Assembly (NCBI RefSeq): GCF_013385825.1
Contig: NZ_JACAPG010000002.1
Location: forward strand, 1 to 64,000
DNA length: 64,000 nucleotides
From: Pseudomonas reactans
GTDB lineage: Bacteria; Pseudomonadota; Gammaproteobacteria; Pseudomonadales; Pseudomonadaceae
Direction of reading: 5' to 3'
Numbering within the stretch: position 1 is the first letter of the stretch; every line of letters starts with the position of its first letter. The notes under the pieces are model-generated. The model saw nothing but the letters and a program-made list of their open reading frames with translations, searched no databases and was not told the DNA's origin. A program made the position numbers and the translations under genes. Of this stretch, positions 1 to 7,853 are shown in pieces.

Positions 1-59
1 TACATAACTCATTGTTTATCAATGAGTTTTCCGTTTCGACTGCGCCGGAAGTGGGGCGA

Positions 60-87
60 ATTATAGACATCCAGAATCTGCCGTCAA
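60..87 (-). promoter_or_regulatory. Strong rRNA-type (rrn P1-like) promoter firing leftward out of the window
   Basis: On the minus strand TTGACG (87-82) and a perfect TATAAT (65-60) are separated by 16 bp and followed by a GC-rich discriminator starting TCGCCCCA, the arrangement of stringently controlled rRNA promoters. An AT-rich stretch lies upstream (88-125), as expected of an UP element. The near-consensus core and wording around it resemble Pseudomonas 16S rRNA leader sequences from memory. Downstream, 6-14 and 20-28 form a 9-bp stem-loop that would lie in the leader. The transcribed genes are outside the window, so the rrn identity is an inference. Confidence 0.6.
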
Positions 88-138
88 TGCCTTTCTTCAT
101 ATTTCTGTCATATAAGTCAGAAAAGCCCCAAAAACGCG

Positions 139-164
139 AAAGCCGGCCCCAAGGGGCCGGCTTT
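139..164 (-). terminator. Rho-independent terminator of the bauA-mmsA operon
   Basis: AAAGCCGGCCCC (139-150) pairs with GGGGCCGGCTTT (153-164), a 12-bp stem with a very short loop. It lies directly after the mmsA stop codon at 176-174. On the minus strand it is followed by a T-rich stretch (TTCGCGTTTTT). It also separates mmsA from the leftward promoter at 60-87. Confidence 0.75.
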
Positions 165-173
165 CAGCTTGCC

Positions 174-1670
174 TTAAGACAAGCTGGGGAACGCAAACTG
201 CGACGCTTCATGGCTGGCCCGCTGCGGCCAGCGCTGGGTGATCGCCTTGCGACGGGTATAGAAACGCACCCCATCCGGTCCATACGCATGCAGGTCACCA
301 AACAGAGAACGCTTCCAACCACCAAAGCTGTGATAGGCCACCGGTACCGGCAGAGGAACGTTCACGCCGACCATGCCCACTTCAATCTCGTCACAGAACA
401 GACGCGCCGCTTCACCATCACGGGTAAAGATACAGGTGCCGTTGCCATATTCGTGATCATTGATCAGCTGCATCGCCGCTTCCAGGCTATTCACCCGAAC
501 CACGCACAGCACTGGCCCAAAGATCTCTTCCTTATAGATGCGCATCTCTGGCGTCACACGGTCGAACAGGCTGCCACCAAGGAAGAAACCCTCTTCATGC
601 CCGGCAACACTCAAGCCACGACCATCAACCACCAACTTGGCACCCGCTGCCACACCGTCCTCTATATAGCCACTGACTTTGTCACGGGCCTGTCCTGTCA
701 CCAGCGGTCCCATATCCAGGCCGCAGGAGGTGCCCGCGCCGATCTTCAGCGCCTTGACCTGAGGCACCAGCTTGGCAATCAACGCATCCGCCACTTGGTC
801 CCCCACGCACACGGCGACCGAGATGGCCATGCAGCGCTCGCCACAAGAACCATAAGCAGCGCCCATCAGCGCGCTGACTGCGTTATCCAAATCCGCATCC
901 GGCATCAACACCGCATGGTTCTTCGCACCGCCCAGTGCCTGCACGCGCTTGCCACGCTTGGTCGCTTCGGAATAGATGTACTCGGCAATCGGCGTCGACC
1001 CCACGAAACTCAACGCTTTCACTTCCGGCGCTTCAATCAGCGCATCCACTGCGCCCTTGTCGCCATGTACCACGCTCAACACGCCTTTGGGCAGACCGGC
1101 TTCCTGCAGCAGCTGTGCGATCAACAGCGTCGAGCTCGGATCACGCTCCGATGGTTTCAGGATGAAACAGTTGCCGCAGACAATCGCCAGCGGATACATC
1201 CACAAAGGCACCATCGCCGGGAAGTTGAACGGTGTAATGCCAGCGACTACGCCCAGTGGTTGGAAATCCGACCAGGCATCAATATTCGGCCCTACGTTAC
1301 GGCTGTACTCGCCTTTCAGAATTTCCGGCGCAGAGCACGCGTACTCGACGTTTTCGATCCCCCGCTTCAGCTCACCCGCGGCATCTTCCAGGGTCTTGCC
1401 ATGCTCTTCGCTGATCAACTGCGAGATACGCGCTTCGTTCTGCTCCAGCAATTGCTTGAAACGAAACATCACCTGGGCACGCTTGGCCGCTGGAGTATTA
1501 CGCCAGGCCGGGAACGCCGCCTTGGCCGAGTCGATTGCCTGTTGAATGGTTTCACGGCTGGCCAACGGCACTTGGTGGATCACCTGGCCGGTGGACGGGT
1601 TGTACACGTCGGCACTGCGACCGCTGTCGTTGACCAACTCACCGTTGATCAAATGCTGGATAAGGCTCAT
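174..1670 (-). CDS. mmsA: CoA-acylating (methyl)malonate-semialdehyde dehydrogenase (MmsA/BauC)
   Basis: 498-residue aldehyde dehydrogenase superfamily protein. It oxidises malonate semialdehyde to acetyl-CoA, and methylmalonate semialdehyde to propionyl-CoA, with NAD and CoA and loss of CO2. The catalytic cysteine is C280 in the GERCMA motif. The PFNFPAM segment near residue 150 and the KPSERDPSS cofactor region near 172 are intact. Length is full for the family. The start is supported by AGGAG six bases upstream. It lies 39 bp downstream of the bauA aminotransferase gene on the same strand, which supplies its substrate. In P. aeruginosa the equivalent neighbour pair is bauA/bauC, so BauC (3-oxopropanoate dehydrogenase) is the likely physiological role here. 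Confidence 0.93.
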   Translation of the reverse strand: MSLIQHLINGELVNDSGRSADVYNPSTGQVIHQVPLASRETIQQAIDSAKAAFPAWRNTPAAKRAQVMFRFKQLLEQNEARISQLISEEHGKTLEDAAGELKRGIENVEYACSAPEILKGEYSRNVGPNIDAWSDFQPLGVVAGITPFNFPAMVPLWMYPLAIVCGNCFILKPSERDPSSTLLIAQLLQEAGLPKGVLSVVHGDKGAVDALIEAPEVKALSFVGSTPIAEYIYSEATKRGKRVQALGGAKNHAVLMPDADLDNAVSALMGAAYGSCGERCMAISVAVCVGDQVADALIAKLVPQVKALKIGAGTSCGLDMGPLVTGQARDKVSGYIEDGVAAGAKLVVDGRGLSVAGHEEGFFLGGSLFDRVTPEMRIYKEEIFGPVLCVVRVNSLEAAMQLINDHEYGNGTCIFTRDGEAARLFCDEIEVGMVGVNVPLPVPVAYHSFGGWKRSLFGDLHAYGPDGVRFYTRRKAITQRWPQRASHEASQFAFPSLS

Positions 1671-1709
1671 GCAGAGCTCCTGAAAAGTTGTTCTATATAG
1701 AAGGAGAAA

Positions 1710-3059
1710 TCAGTCGATCTTGTTCAGCACTTCGCCGACCGCATCGAACAGGCGATCCAGGTCCTGCGGCTTGCTGTTGAAGGTTGGCCCGAACTGCAAG
1801 GTGTCACCGCCAAAGCGCACGTAGAAGCCGGCTTTCCACAAAGCCATACCGGCCTCGAATGGACGCACGATCGCATCGCCGTCACGCGGGGCGATCTGGA
1901 TCGCGCCGGCCAGGCCGTAGTTGCGGATGTCGATCACGTTCTTGCTGCCCTTCAGGCCATGCAGCGCATTCTCAAAGTGCGGTGCGACTTCGGCGACGCT
2001 CTGCACCAGGTTTTCCTTCTGCAACAGGTCCAATGCCGCCAAGCCAGCCGCACAAGCGACCGGGTGCGCCGAGTAGGTGTAGCCGTGGGGGAATTCCACC
2101 GCGTACTCAGGCGTCGCCTGGTTCATGAAGGTCTGATAGATCTCGCTACTGGCAATCACCGCGCCCATCGGGATCGCGCCGTTGGTGACTTGCTTGGCGA
2201 TGCACATCAGGTCCGGGGTCACGCCGAAGCTGTCGGCGCCGAACATCGAACCGGTACGGCCAAAGCCGGTGATCACTTCGTCAAACACCAGCAGGATGTT
2301 GTGTTGATCGCAAATCTCACGCAGACGCTTGAGGTAGCCCTGAGGCGGCACCAGCACGCCCGCAGAGCCGGCCATTGGTTCGACAAATACTGCGGCGATG
2401 TTCGATGCGTCATGCAGCTCGATCAGCTTGAGCAGCTCATCCGCCAGCGCGATACCGCCCTGCTCCGGCATGCCACGGGAAAAAGCATTGCTTGCCAGCA
2501 AGGTGTGCGGCAGATGGTCAACGTCCATCATCGCCTGACCAAACATCTTACGGTTGCCGTTAACGCCGCCCAGGCTGGTGCCAGCAATGTTCACACCGTG
2601 GTAACCGCGAGCGCGACCGATCATTTTGGTCTTGGTCGCCTGGCCCTTCAGGCGCCAGTAGGCCCGCACCATCTTCACCGCGGTATCGGCACACTCGGAG
2701 CCGGAGTCGGTGAAAAACACATGGTTCAGGTTGCCAGGGGTCAGGTCAGTGATCTTTTCCGCCAGTTGGAAGGACAGCGGATGACCGTATTGGAAGCCCG
2801 GCGAGTAGTCCAGAGTGCCCAATTGCTTGGCCACCGCGTCCTGGATTTCCTTACGGGTATGCCCGGCGCCACAGGTCCACAGGCCTGACAACGAGTCGTA
2901 CACCTTGCGTCCCTTGTCGTCAGTCAACCAGCTACCCTCGGCCGCCACGATCAGGCGCGGGTCACGCTGGAAGTTACGGTTGGCGGTGTAAGGCATCCAG
3001 TGCGCGTCCAGCTTCAATTGGCTGGCCAGGGACGATGGGGCGTTTTCGGGCATGTTCAT
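1710..3059 (-). CDS. bauA: Beta-alanine (omega-amino acid):pyruvate transaminase BauA
   Basis: 449-residue class III PLP aminotransferase that moves the amino group of beta-alanine to pyruvate, giving malonate semialdehyde and alanine. PLP contacts are visible: FDEV with D260, and the Schiff-base lysine K289 in AKQVTNGA. The sequence closely follows the P. aeruginosa BauA sequence as I recall it, with the same length. The ATG at 3059 is chosen over an in-frame start at 3080 because GAGG lies eight bases upstream of 3059. It is first in an operon with mmsA and divergent from a LysR gene. Together bauA and mmsA convert beta-alanine, the end product of reductive uracil breakdown, to acetyl-CoA. 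Confidence 0.92.
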   Translation of the reverse strand: MNMPENAPSSLASQLKLDAHWMPYTANRNFQRDPRLIVAAEGSWLTDDKGRKVYDSLSGLWTCGAGHTRKEIQDAVAKQLGTLDYSPGFQYGHPLSFQLAEKITDLTPGNLNHVFFTDSGSECADTAVKMVRAYWRLKGQATKTKMIGRARGYHGVNIAGTSLGGVNGNRKMFGQAMMDVDHLPHTLLASNAFSRGMPEQGGIALADELLKLIELHDASNIAAVFVEPMAGSAGVLVPPQGYLKRLREICDQHNILLVFDEVITGFGRTGSMFGADSFGVTPDLMCIAKQVTNGAIPMGAVIASSEIYQTFMNQATPEYAVEFPHGYTYSAHPVACAAGLAALDLLQKENLVQSVAEVAPHFENALHGLKGSKNVIDIRNYGLAGAIQIAPRDGDAIVRPFEAGMALWKAGFYVRFGGDTLQFGPTFNSKPQDLDRLFDAVGEVLNKID

Positions 3060-3184
3060 CAGCAAAACCTCGCAGGGCAAAAGGCAGCGTCGGGATTGAA
3101 AAGCGTTGTTGCAGCTAAATTGCCACGGCGATAAAGTCGGTGAAATTCAACTCTTCTAACCTTCAGTCAGGCCTTCACTAAACT

Positions 3185-4105
3185 ATGAGCAGCCGTAGAC
3201 CCGATCCCCTGGCCCAAGTAAGCGACTTCGATATCCGCCTGTTGCGCATCTTTCGCAGCGTGGTCGAATGCGGTGGCTTCTCGGCAGCGGAAACCGTGCT
3301 GGGCATCGGGCGCTCGGCGATCAGCCAGCAAATGAGCGATCTCGAACAACGCCTCGGATTAAGACTGTGCCAACGCGGCCGCGCCGGTTTCTCGCTGACT
3401 GAAGAGGGGCGTGAGGTCTACCAATCCGCCCTGCAATTATTAAGTGCCCTGGAAAGCTTTCGCACCGAGGTCAACGGCTTGCACCAGCACTTGCGCGGCG
3501 AGTTGATCATCGGCCTCACCGACAACCTCGTCACCTTGCCCCACATGCGCATCACCCACGCGCTTGCCCAGTTGAAGGAGCGCGGCCCGGATGTACAGAT
3601 CCAGATCCGCATGATCGCCCCCAACGAAGTCGAGCAAGGCGTACTCGATGGTCGCCTGCACGTGGGCGTGGTGCCTCAGGCCAGCGCGCTGTCGGGGTTG
3701 GAATACCAGCCGTTGTACAGTGAGCGTTCACTGCTCTACTGCGCGGTGGGTCACCCGCTGTTTTACGCCGACAACAAGCAGTTGGACGACGCACGCATCG
3801 ATGCCCAAGACGCGATCGCCCCAACCTTCCGCCTGCCAGCCGAGATCCAGGCCCATTACCAGGCGCTCAACTGCACCGCGAGCGCTTCGGACCGCGAAGG
3901 CATGGCCTTCCTGATTCTCACCGGCCGCTACATCGGCTACCTGCCCGACCATTACGCCAGCCTGTGGGTACAACAAGGCCGACTGCGTGCGCTGAAACCG
4001 ACTACACGTTTTTACGATTTAAGCCTCGCATCGGTCACGCGCAAAGGCCGACGCCCCCATTTGGTGCTGGAAAGTTTCCTGGAAAGTCTCGCGGCAACCC
4101 GCTAA
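3185..4105 (+). CDS. LysR-family transcriptional regulator, divergent from bauA-mmsA
   Basis: 306 residues with an N-terminal winged HTH (about residues 15-75, with GFSAAETVLGIGRSAISQQM as the recognition region) and a periplasmic-binding-like effector domain. It is transcribed away from bauA across a 125-bp gap, the classical layout for a LysR activator of the divergent operon, and precedes a purine permease on its own strand. The effector could therefore be beta-alanine, its semialdehyde or a nucleobase; the sequence does not say which. P. aeruginosa uses an AraC-type BauR for its bau operon, so this would be a different regulator at the same place. The ribosome binding site before 3185 is weak. 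Confidence 0.85.
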   Translation: MSSRRPDPLAQVSDFDIRLLRIFRSVVECGGFSAAETVLGIGRSAISQQMSDLEQRLGLRLCQRGRAGFSLTEEGREVYQSALQLLSALESFRTEVNGLHQHLRGELIIGLTDNLVTLPHMRITHALAQLKERGPDVQIQIRMIAPNEVEQGVLDGRLHVGVVPQASALSGLEYQPLYSERSLLYCAVGHPLFYADNKQLDDARIDAQDAIAPTFRLPAEIQAHYQALNCTASASDREGMAFLILTGRYIGYLPDHYASLWVQQGRLRALKPTTRFYDLSLASVTRKGRRPHLVLESFLESLAATR

Positions 4106-4120
4106 CTCGGCCTCGCAGCT

Positions 4121-4147
4121 AAAAGCTGAGCAATTGGACAGCTTTTT
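4121..4147 (+). terminator. Probable terminator after the LysR gene
   Basis: AAAAGCTG (4121-4128) pairs with CAGCTTTT (4139-4146) across a 10-base loop, ending in a run of five T. It lies between the LysR stop and the ribosome binding site of the permease gene, so it may also act as a leader hairpin of that gene. Confidence 0.5.
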
Positions 4148-4170
4148 GCAATAACCCAAGGACATAGACC

Positions 4171-5580
4171 TTGAGTTTGCCCGCCATGCCACCAGAAGCG
4201 TTCAACAGCAGCGACCTGATCTACGGCCTCAACGACCGCCCAAAACCCGCCCCGGCTTTTCTCGCCGCACTGCAACATGTGCTCGCGGCATTTGTCGGCA
4301 TCATCACCCCGCCGCTGATCATCGGTTCCACCCTGGGCCTCACTGCCCATTTGCCCTACCTGATCAGCATGGCGTTGATGGTCTCCGGCGTAGGCACCTT
4401 CATTCAGGCGCGTAGGCCATTTGGAATCGGCGCCGGGATGATCTGCCTGCAAGGCACCAGCTTTGCCTTCCTCGGTGCAGTGCTATCAGCCGGATTCTTG
4501 GTGAAACAACGCGGCGGCAGCCCGGAAGACATCATGGCGATGATCTTCGGCGTGTGCTTTTTCGGCGCTGTGGTGCAGATTGTGCTGAGTCGGTTTATCG
4601 GACAACTGCGCCGAGTCATCACGCCTCTGGTGACCGGGATTGTCATCACCCTGATCGGCATCAGCTTGATCAAGGTCGGTATCACTGACCTCGGCGGCGG
4701 TTTCAACGCCCCCGACTTCGGCGCTCCCACCAACCTGGCACTGGGCGTGTTCGTCGTTTTGACGATCATTCTGCTCAACCGCTCTAACACACCTTGGGTA
4801 CGCCTCTCGGCGATCATCATCGGCTTGGCCCTCGGCAGTCTTGCCGCCTGGTTCAGCGGCAAACTCGTGCCTCAAGCCCTGCCCGAACTCCCTCTGGTCA
4901 GCTTGCCCATTCCGTTTCGCTTCGGTTTCAACTTCGACTGGAGTGCTTTCCTGCCCATTGCGCTGATTTATCTGATCAGCAGCATCGAAACCGTCGGCGA
5001 CCTCACCGCCAACTGCATGATCGCCCGCCAGCCCATTAGCGGCCCTTCCTATATAAGCCGGCTTAAAGGTGGCGTACTCGGCGATGGCGTGAGCTGCATG
5101 ATCGCCGCCACGTTCAGCGCTTTCCCCAACACTACCTTTGCGCAGAACAACGGCGTGATCCAACTTACCGGCGTGGCCAGCCGTTACGTCGGCCTATACA
5201 TCGGCGTGGTGCTGTTTTGCCTCGGCTTGTTTCCTTTGATTGGCGCGGTATTGCAACAAATCCCCAAGCCAGTATTGGGCGGCGCCACCCTGGTGATGTT
5301 CGGCAGTGTGGCCGCCGCCGGCGTGCGCATCCTCGCCCAAGCACCGTTGGACCGACGCAGCATGCTGATCATCGCCACCTCGTTTGGCGTCGGCCTGGGC
5401 GTCGCCGCGCAACCGAACCTGCTGCACCTGATGCCGACGCTGGTACAGAACCTCTTCGACTCCGCCATCACCAGCGGCGGGTTGACCGCCATTATTCTGT
5501 GCCTGTTATTGCCCGAAGCCAAAGCAACCTCCACTGCCGCAAACCACGCTCCGGAAAGCGACACACTGGAATCGCTTTGA
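4171..5580 (+). CDS. NCS2-family purine (xanthine-type) nucleobase permease
   Basis: 469-residue inner-membrane transporter with about 12-14 hydrophobic segments. The NCS2/NAT signature of xanthine and urate carriers is present (QNNGVIQLTGVASR, near residues 328-341), as is the SSIETVGD segment carrying the substrate-binding glutamate. This points to xanthine, urate or guanine rather than uracil as substrate. A TTG start at 4171 is chosen because AAGGA (4158-4162) lies eight bases upstream; the ATG at 4186 has no better site. Nearby 8-oxoguanine deaminase and adenine deaminase genes fit a purine salvage role. The exact substrate cannot be settled from sequence. Confidence 0.85.
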   Translation: MSLPAMPPEAFNSSDLIYGLNDRPKPAPAFLAALQHVLAAFVGIITPPLIIGSTLGLTAHLPYLISMALMVSGVGTFIQARRPFGIGAGMICLQGTSFAFLGAVLSAGFLVKQRGGSPEDIMAMIFGVCFFGAVVQIVLSRFIGQLRRVITPLVTGIVITLIGISLIKVGITDLGGGFNAPDFGAPTNLALGVFVVLTIILLNRSNTPWVRLSAIIIGLALGSLAAWFSGKLVPQALPELPLVSLPIPFRFGFNFDWSAFLPIALIYLISSIETVGDLTANCMIARQPISGPSYISRLKGGVLGDGVSCMIAATFSAFPNTTFAQNNGVIQLTGVASRYVGLYIGVVLFCLGLFPLIGAVLQQIPKPVLGGATLVMFGSVAAAGVRILAQAPLDRRSMLIIATSFGVGLGVAAQPNLLHLMPTLVQNLFDSAITSGGLTAIILCLLLPEAKATSTAANHAPESDTLESL

Positions 5581-5667
5581 CGGTTTTATTGCATCAGGAC
5601 TTGTCTGAGGCTTGAGGGTGGGTTATCTGTGCACACGTCGTCTCTATCGATCAGCACGGAAACCTCC

Positions 5668-6327
5668 ATGAGCCTCGAAGTTCCTGCCCACAGCAACCAC
5701 GCCGGTAAGCCCGCCAGCCGCATTCGGCAAAAGAACGAACAAGCCATTCTGCAGGCTGCTGAAGATGAGTTCGCACGCCATGGCTACAAAGGCACCAGCA
5801 TGAACACCATTGCTGCCAGTGCCGGGTTGCCCAAGGCCAACTTGCATTACTACTTCACCAATAAGCTGGGCCTGTACATTGCGGTGCTCAGCAACATCCT
5901 CGAACTGTGGGACAGCACCTTCAACACGCTGACCGCCGAAGATGACCCGGCCGTGGCGCTCACTCGCTACATTCGCACCAAGATGGAGTTTTCGCGCCGC
6001 CAACCCCAGGCCTCGCGGATTTTCGCGATGGAAATCATCAGCGGCGGTGAATGCCTGACCGAATATTTCAGCCAGGACTACCGCGCCTGGTTCAGTGGCC
6101 GTGCGGCGGTGTTCCAGGCCTGGATTGACGCTGGCAAGATGGACCCGATCGACCCGGTGCACCTGATTTTCCTGCTGTGGGGCAGCACCCAGCACTATGC
6201 CGACTTCGCCACCCAGATCTGTCGCGTCACCGGTCGAACCAAGCTGACCAAGCAAGACATGGAAGACGCCGGCACCAACCTGATCCACATCATTCTCAAA
6301 GGCTGTGGCGTCAAGCCCGCCCTATAA
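5668..6327 (+). CDS. TetR-family regulator, RutR-like
   Basis: 219 residues. The N-terminal TetR HTH covers about residues 18-65 (ILQAAEDEFARHGYKGTSM followed by AGLPKANLHYYF). The C-terminal ligand domain resembles the RutR group, which binds pyrimidines in Escherichia coli. The ATG at 5668 has GGAA seven bases upstream and is preferred to a GTG at 5629. It follows the nucleobase permease on the same strand by 87 bp and is followed 12 bp later by the YigZ gene. Control of the permease or of nucleobase catabolism is an inference from position. Confidence 0.83.
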   Translation: MSLEVPAHSNHAGKPASRIRQKNEQAILQAAEDEFARHGYKGTSMNTIAASAGLPKANLHYYFTNKLGLYIAVLSNILELWDSTFNTLTAEDDPAVALTRYIRTKMEFSRRQPQASRIFAMEIISGGECLTEYFSQDYRAWFSGRAAVFQAWIDAGKMDPIDPVHLIFLLWGSTQHYADFATQICRVTGRTKLTKQDMEDAGTNLIHIILKGCGVKPAL

Positions 6328-6339
6328 ACGAAGCGACTT

Positions 6340-6921
6340 ATGCCTTTCACGCTTACCGGTCTTTGCGAGTTTCACGAAGAAATCCGCAAAAGCCGCTTTA
6401 TCACCCTCGCCGCCCCCATCACCAGCCCGCAAGACGCCCAGACGTTTTTCGCGCAGCACAGCGACCTGAACGCCACGCACAACTGCTGGGCCTGGAAGCT
6501 CGCGGATCAATACCGCAGCAATGATGATGGCGAACCCGGAGGTACCGCTGGCCGACCGATCCTGGCGGCCATCGAAGCACAAGGTTTCGATCAGGTCGCG
6601 GTGCTGGTCATCCGCTGGTACGGCGGCATCCAGTTGGGCACCGGTGGCCTCGCCCGCGCGTATGGCGGCGGCGCGAACAAATGCCTACAAACCGCCGAAC
6701 GCATTGAGCTCATCAGCCGCGTGCCGTTGAACTGCGCATGCGGTTTCTCGGAATTGAACCTGGTGAAACTGCGCGTCGCCGAACTGGGCGGACTGGTAGT
6801 AGAAGAATCTTTCACCGCCAACGGCGTCGAGCTACAACTCGCCTTGGGCGAAGCCCATATCGATACCCTGCAAATTCAACTCGCCGACCTTAGCCGTGGG
6901 CGTATCCTGCTACAACGCTGA
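6340..6921 (+). CDS. YigZ/IMPACT-family protein
   Basis: 193 residues with the N-terminal IMPACT (UPF0029) domain: KSRFITLA near residue 17, then AHNCWAWK-type and DGEPGGTAGRPIL segments. The C-terminal ferredoxin-like domain (DUF1949) is also present. Family members in bacteria and eukaryotes (IMPACT) are linked to translation control, but the bacterial biochemical role is unknown. It sits 12 bp after the TetR gene and 35 bp before an SDR gene, so the three may be co-transcribed. There is no clear ribosome binding site, so translation may be coupled to the TetR gene. Confidence 0.87.
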   Translation: MPFTLTGLCEFHEEIRKSRFITLAAPITSPQDAQTFFAQHSDLNATHNCWAWKLADQYRSNDDGEPGGTAGRPILAAIEAQGFDQVAVLVIRWYGGIQLGTGGLARAYGGGANKCLQTAERIELISRVPLNCACGFSELNLVKLRVAELGGLVVEESFTANGVELQLALGEAHIDTLQIQLADLSRGRILLQR

Positions 6922-6956
6922 ACACCCTGAACCGCGACTCTTAAAGGAAGCTTTTC

Positions 6957-7643
6957 ATGTCTACGCCAAAAACCGCATTGATCATCGGCGCCTCGCGCGG
7001 GCTGGGCCTTGGGCTGGTCAAGCAACTGTTGCAGGACGGTTGGGACGTGACCGCCACCGTGCGTGATCCGAGCAAAGCCGATGCCCTGAAAGCCGTAGGC
7101 CCGGTACAGATCGAAAAACTTGATATGGACGACCAGCAAGCCGTGATCGCCCTGAGCCAACGCCTGAAGGATCGGACCTTCGATCTGTTGTTCGTCAACG
7201 CCGGCGTCAAAGGCCCCGCCAATCAAGAGCCGGGCCACGCCACCTTGGCAGAGGTCGGCCAACTGTTCTTCACCAACGCCGTGGCGCCGATCAACCTGGC
7301 CCAGCGCTTTGTCGGGCAGATCCGCAAGGACAGCGGCGTATTGGCGTTCATGAGTTCGGTACTGGGCAGCGTGACCATCCCCGACGGCTCCGACCTGGCG
7401 TTGTACAAAGCCAGCAAGGCGGCACTCAACTCCATAACCAACAGCTTCATCACCCAATTGGGCGACCATAAGTTGACCGTGCTGTCACTGCACCCAGGCT
7501 GGGTGAAGACCGACATGGGCGGTGAAAACGCACACATCGACGTCGACACCAGCGTGCGCGGCCTGGTGGACCAGGTGAACGCCTACACCGGCAAAGGCGG
7601 CCATCATTTCATCGATTACAAAGGCGACACCATCGCTTGGTAA
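6957..7643 (+). CDS. Short-chain dehydrogenase/reductase (CsgA-like SDR)
   Basis: 228 residues, single-domain classical SDR. The nucleotide-binding glycine motif GASRGLGLG is at residues 11-19, NAG is near residue 82, and the catalytic Tyr/Lys pair appears as YKASK. The sequence looks like the C-factor/YwfD type of small SDRs. The substrate is unknown. AAGGA lies close upstream of the ATG. It may be the last gene of the TetR-YigZ-SDR transcription unit, since a REPIN follows it. Confidence 0.85.
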   Translation: MSTPKTALIIGASRGLGLGLVKQLLQDGWDVTATVRDPSKADALKAVGPVQIEKLDMDDQQAVIALSQRLKDRTFDLLFVNAGVKGPANQEPGHATLAEVGQLFFTNAVAPINLAQRFVGQIRKDSGVLAFMSSVLGSVTIPDGSDLALYKASKAALNSITNSFITQLGDHKLTVLSLHPGWVKTDMGGENAHIDVDTSVRGLVDQVNAYTGKGGHHFIDYKGDTIAW

Positions 7644-7652
7644 ATTAGCCCC

Positions 7653-7752
7653 TGTGGGAGCGGGCTTGCCCGCGAAAAATGCCAAGGCACCGCGTTAATC
7701 CAGAAAGCTCGCGTTATTGTTGACGTTTTTCGCGAGCAAGCTCGCTCCTACA
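7653..7752. repeat. REPIN (inverted pair of REP elements) with two unlike arms
   Basis: The left arm reads TGTGGGAGCGGGCTTGCCCG and the right arm is the reverse of TGTAGGAGCGAGCTTGCTCG. They are about 45 bp apart and lie between the SDR and 8-oxoguanine deaminase genes. These are characteristic non-coding palindromes of P. fluorescens-group genomes, mobilised in trans by RAYT transposases. The two arms differ in the palindrome core (GGGCTTGCCC versus GAGCTTGCTC). Confidence 0.85.
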
Positions 7753-7853
7753 GAGGTAGACTCATCACCTCGCCTTCACCGGCGACCCTGGATCAGCAGA
7801 CAGGGCAACACTGAGCTGGCAAACCTGAACCCATCATTCAGAGGAGCCGGCCA

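Noticed and set aside
12..1700. Long open frame antisense to mmsA
   Set aside because: It mirrors the mmsA codons on the other strand, has no family match and no ribosome binding site. High-GC genes often produce such frames.
4171..5580. Uracil permease (UraA-type) call
   Set aside because: The QNNGVIQLTGVASR signature matches xanthine/urate carriers better than uracil carriers.
7653..7752. Rho-independent terminator or attenuator
   Set aside because: The palindromes match genome-wide REP elements, recur at four other sites, and lack a T-tract.
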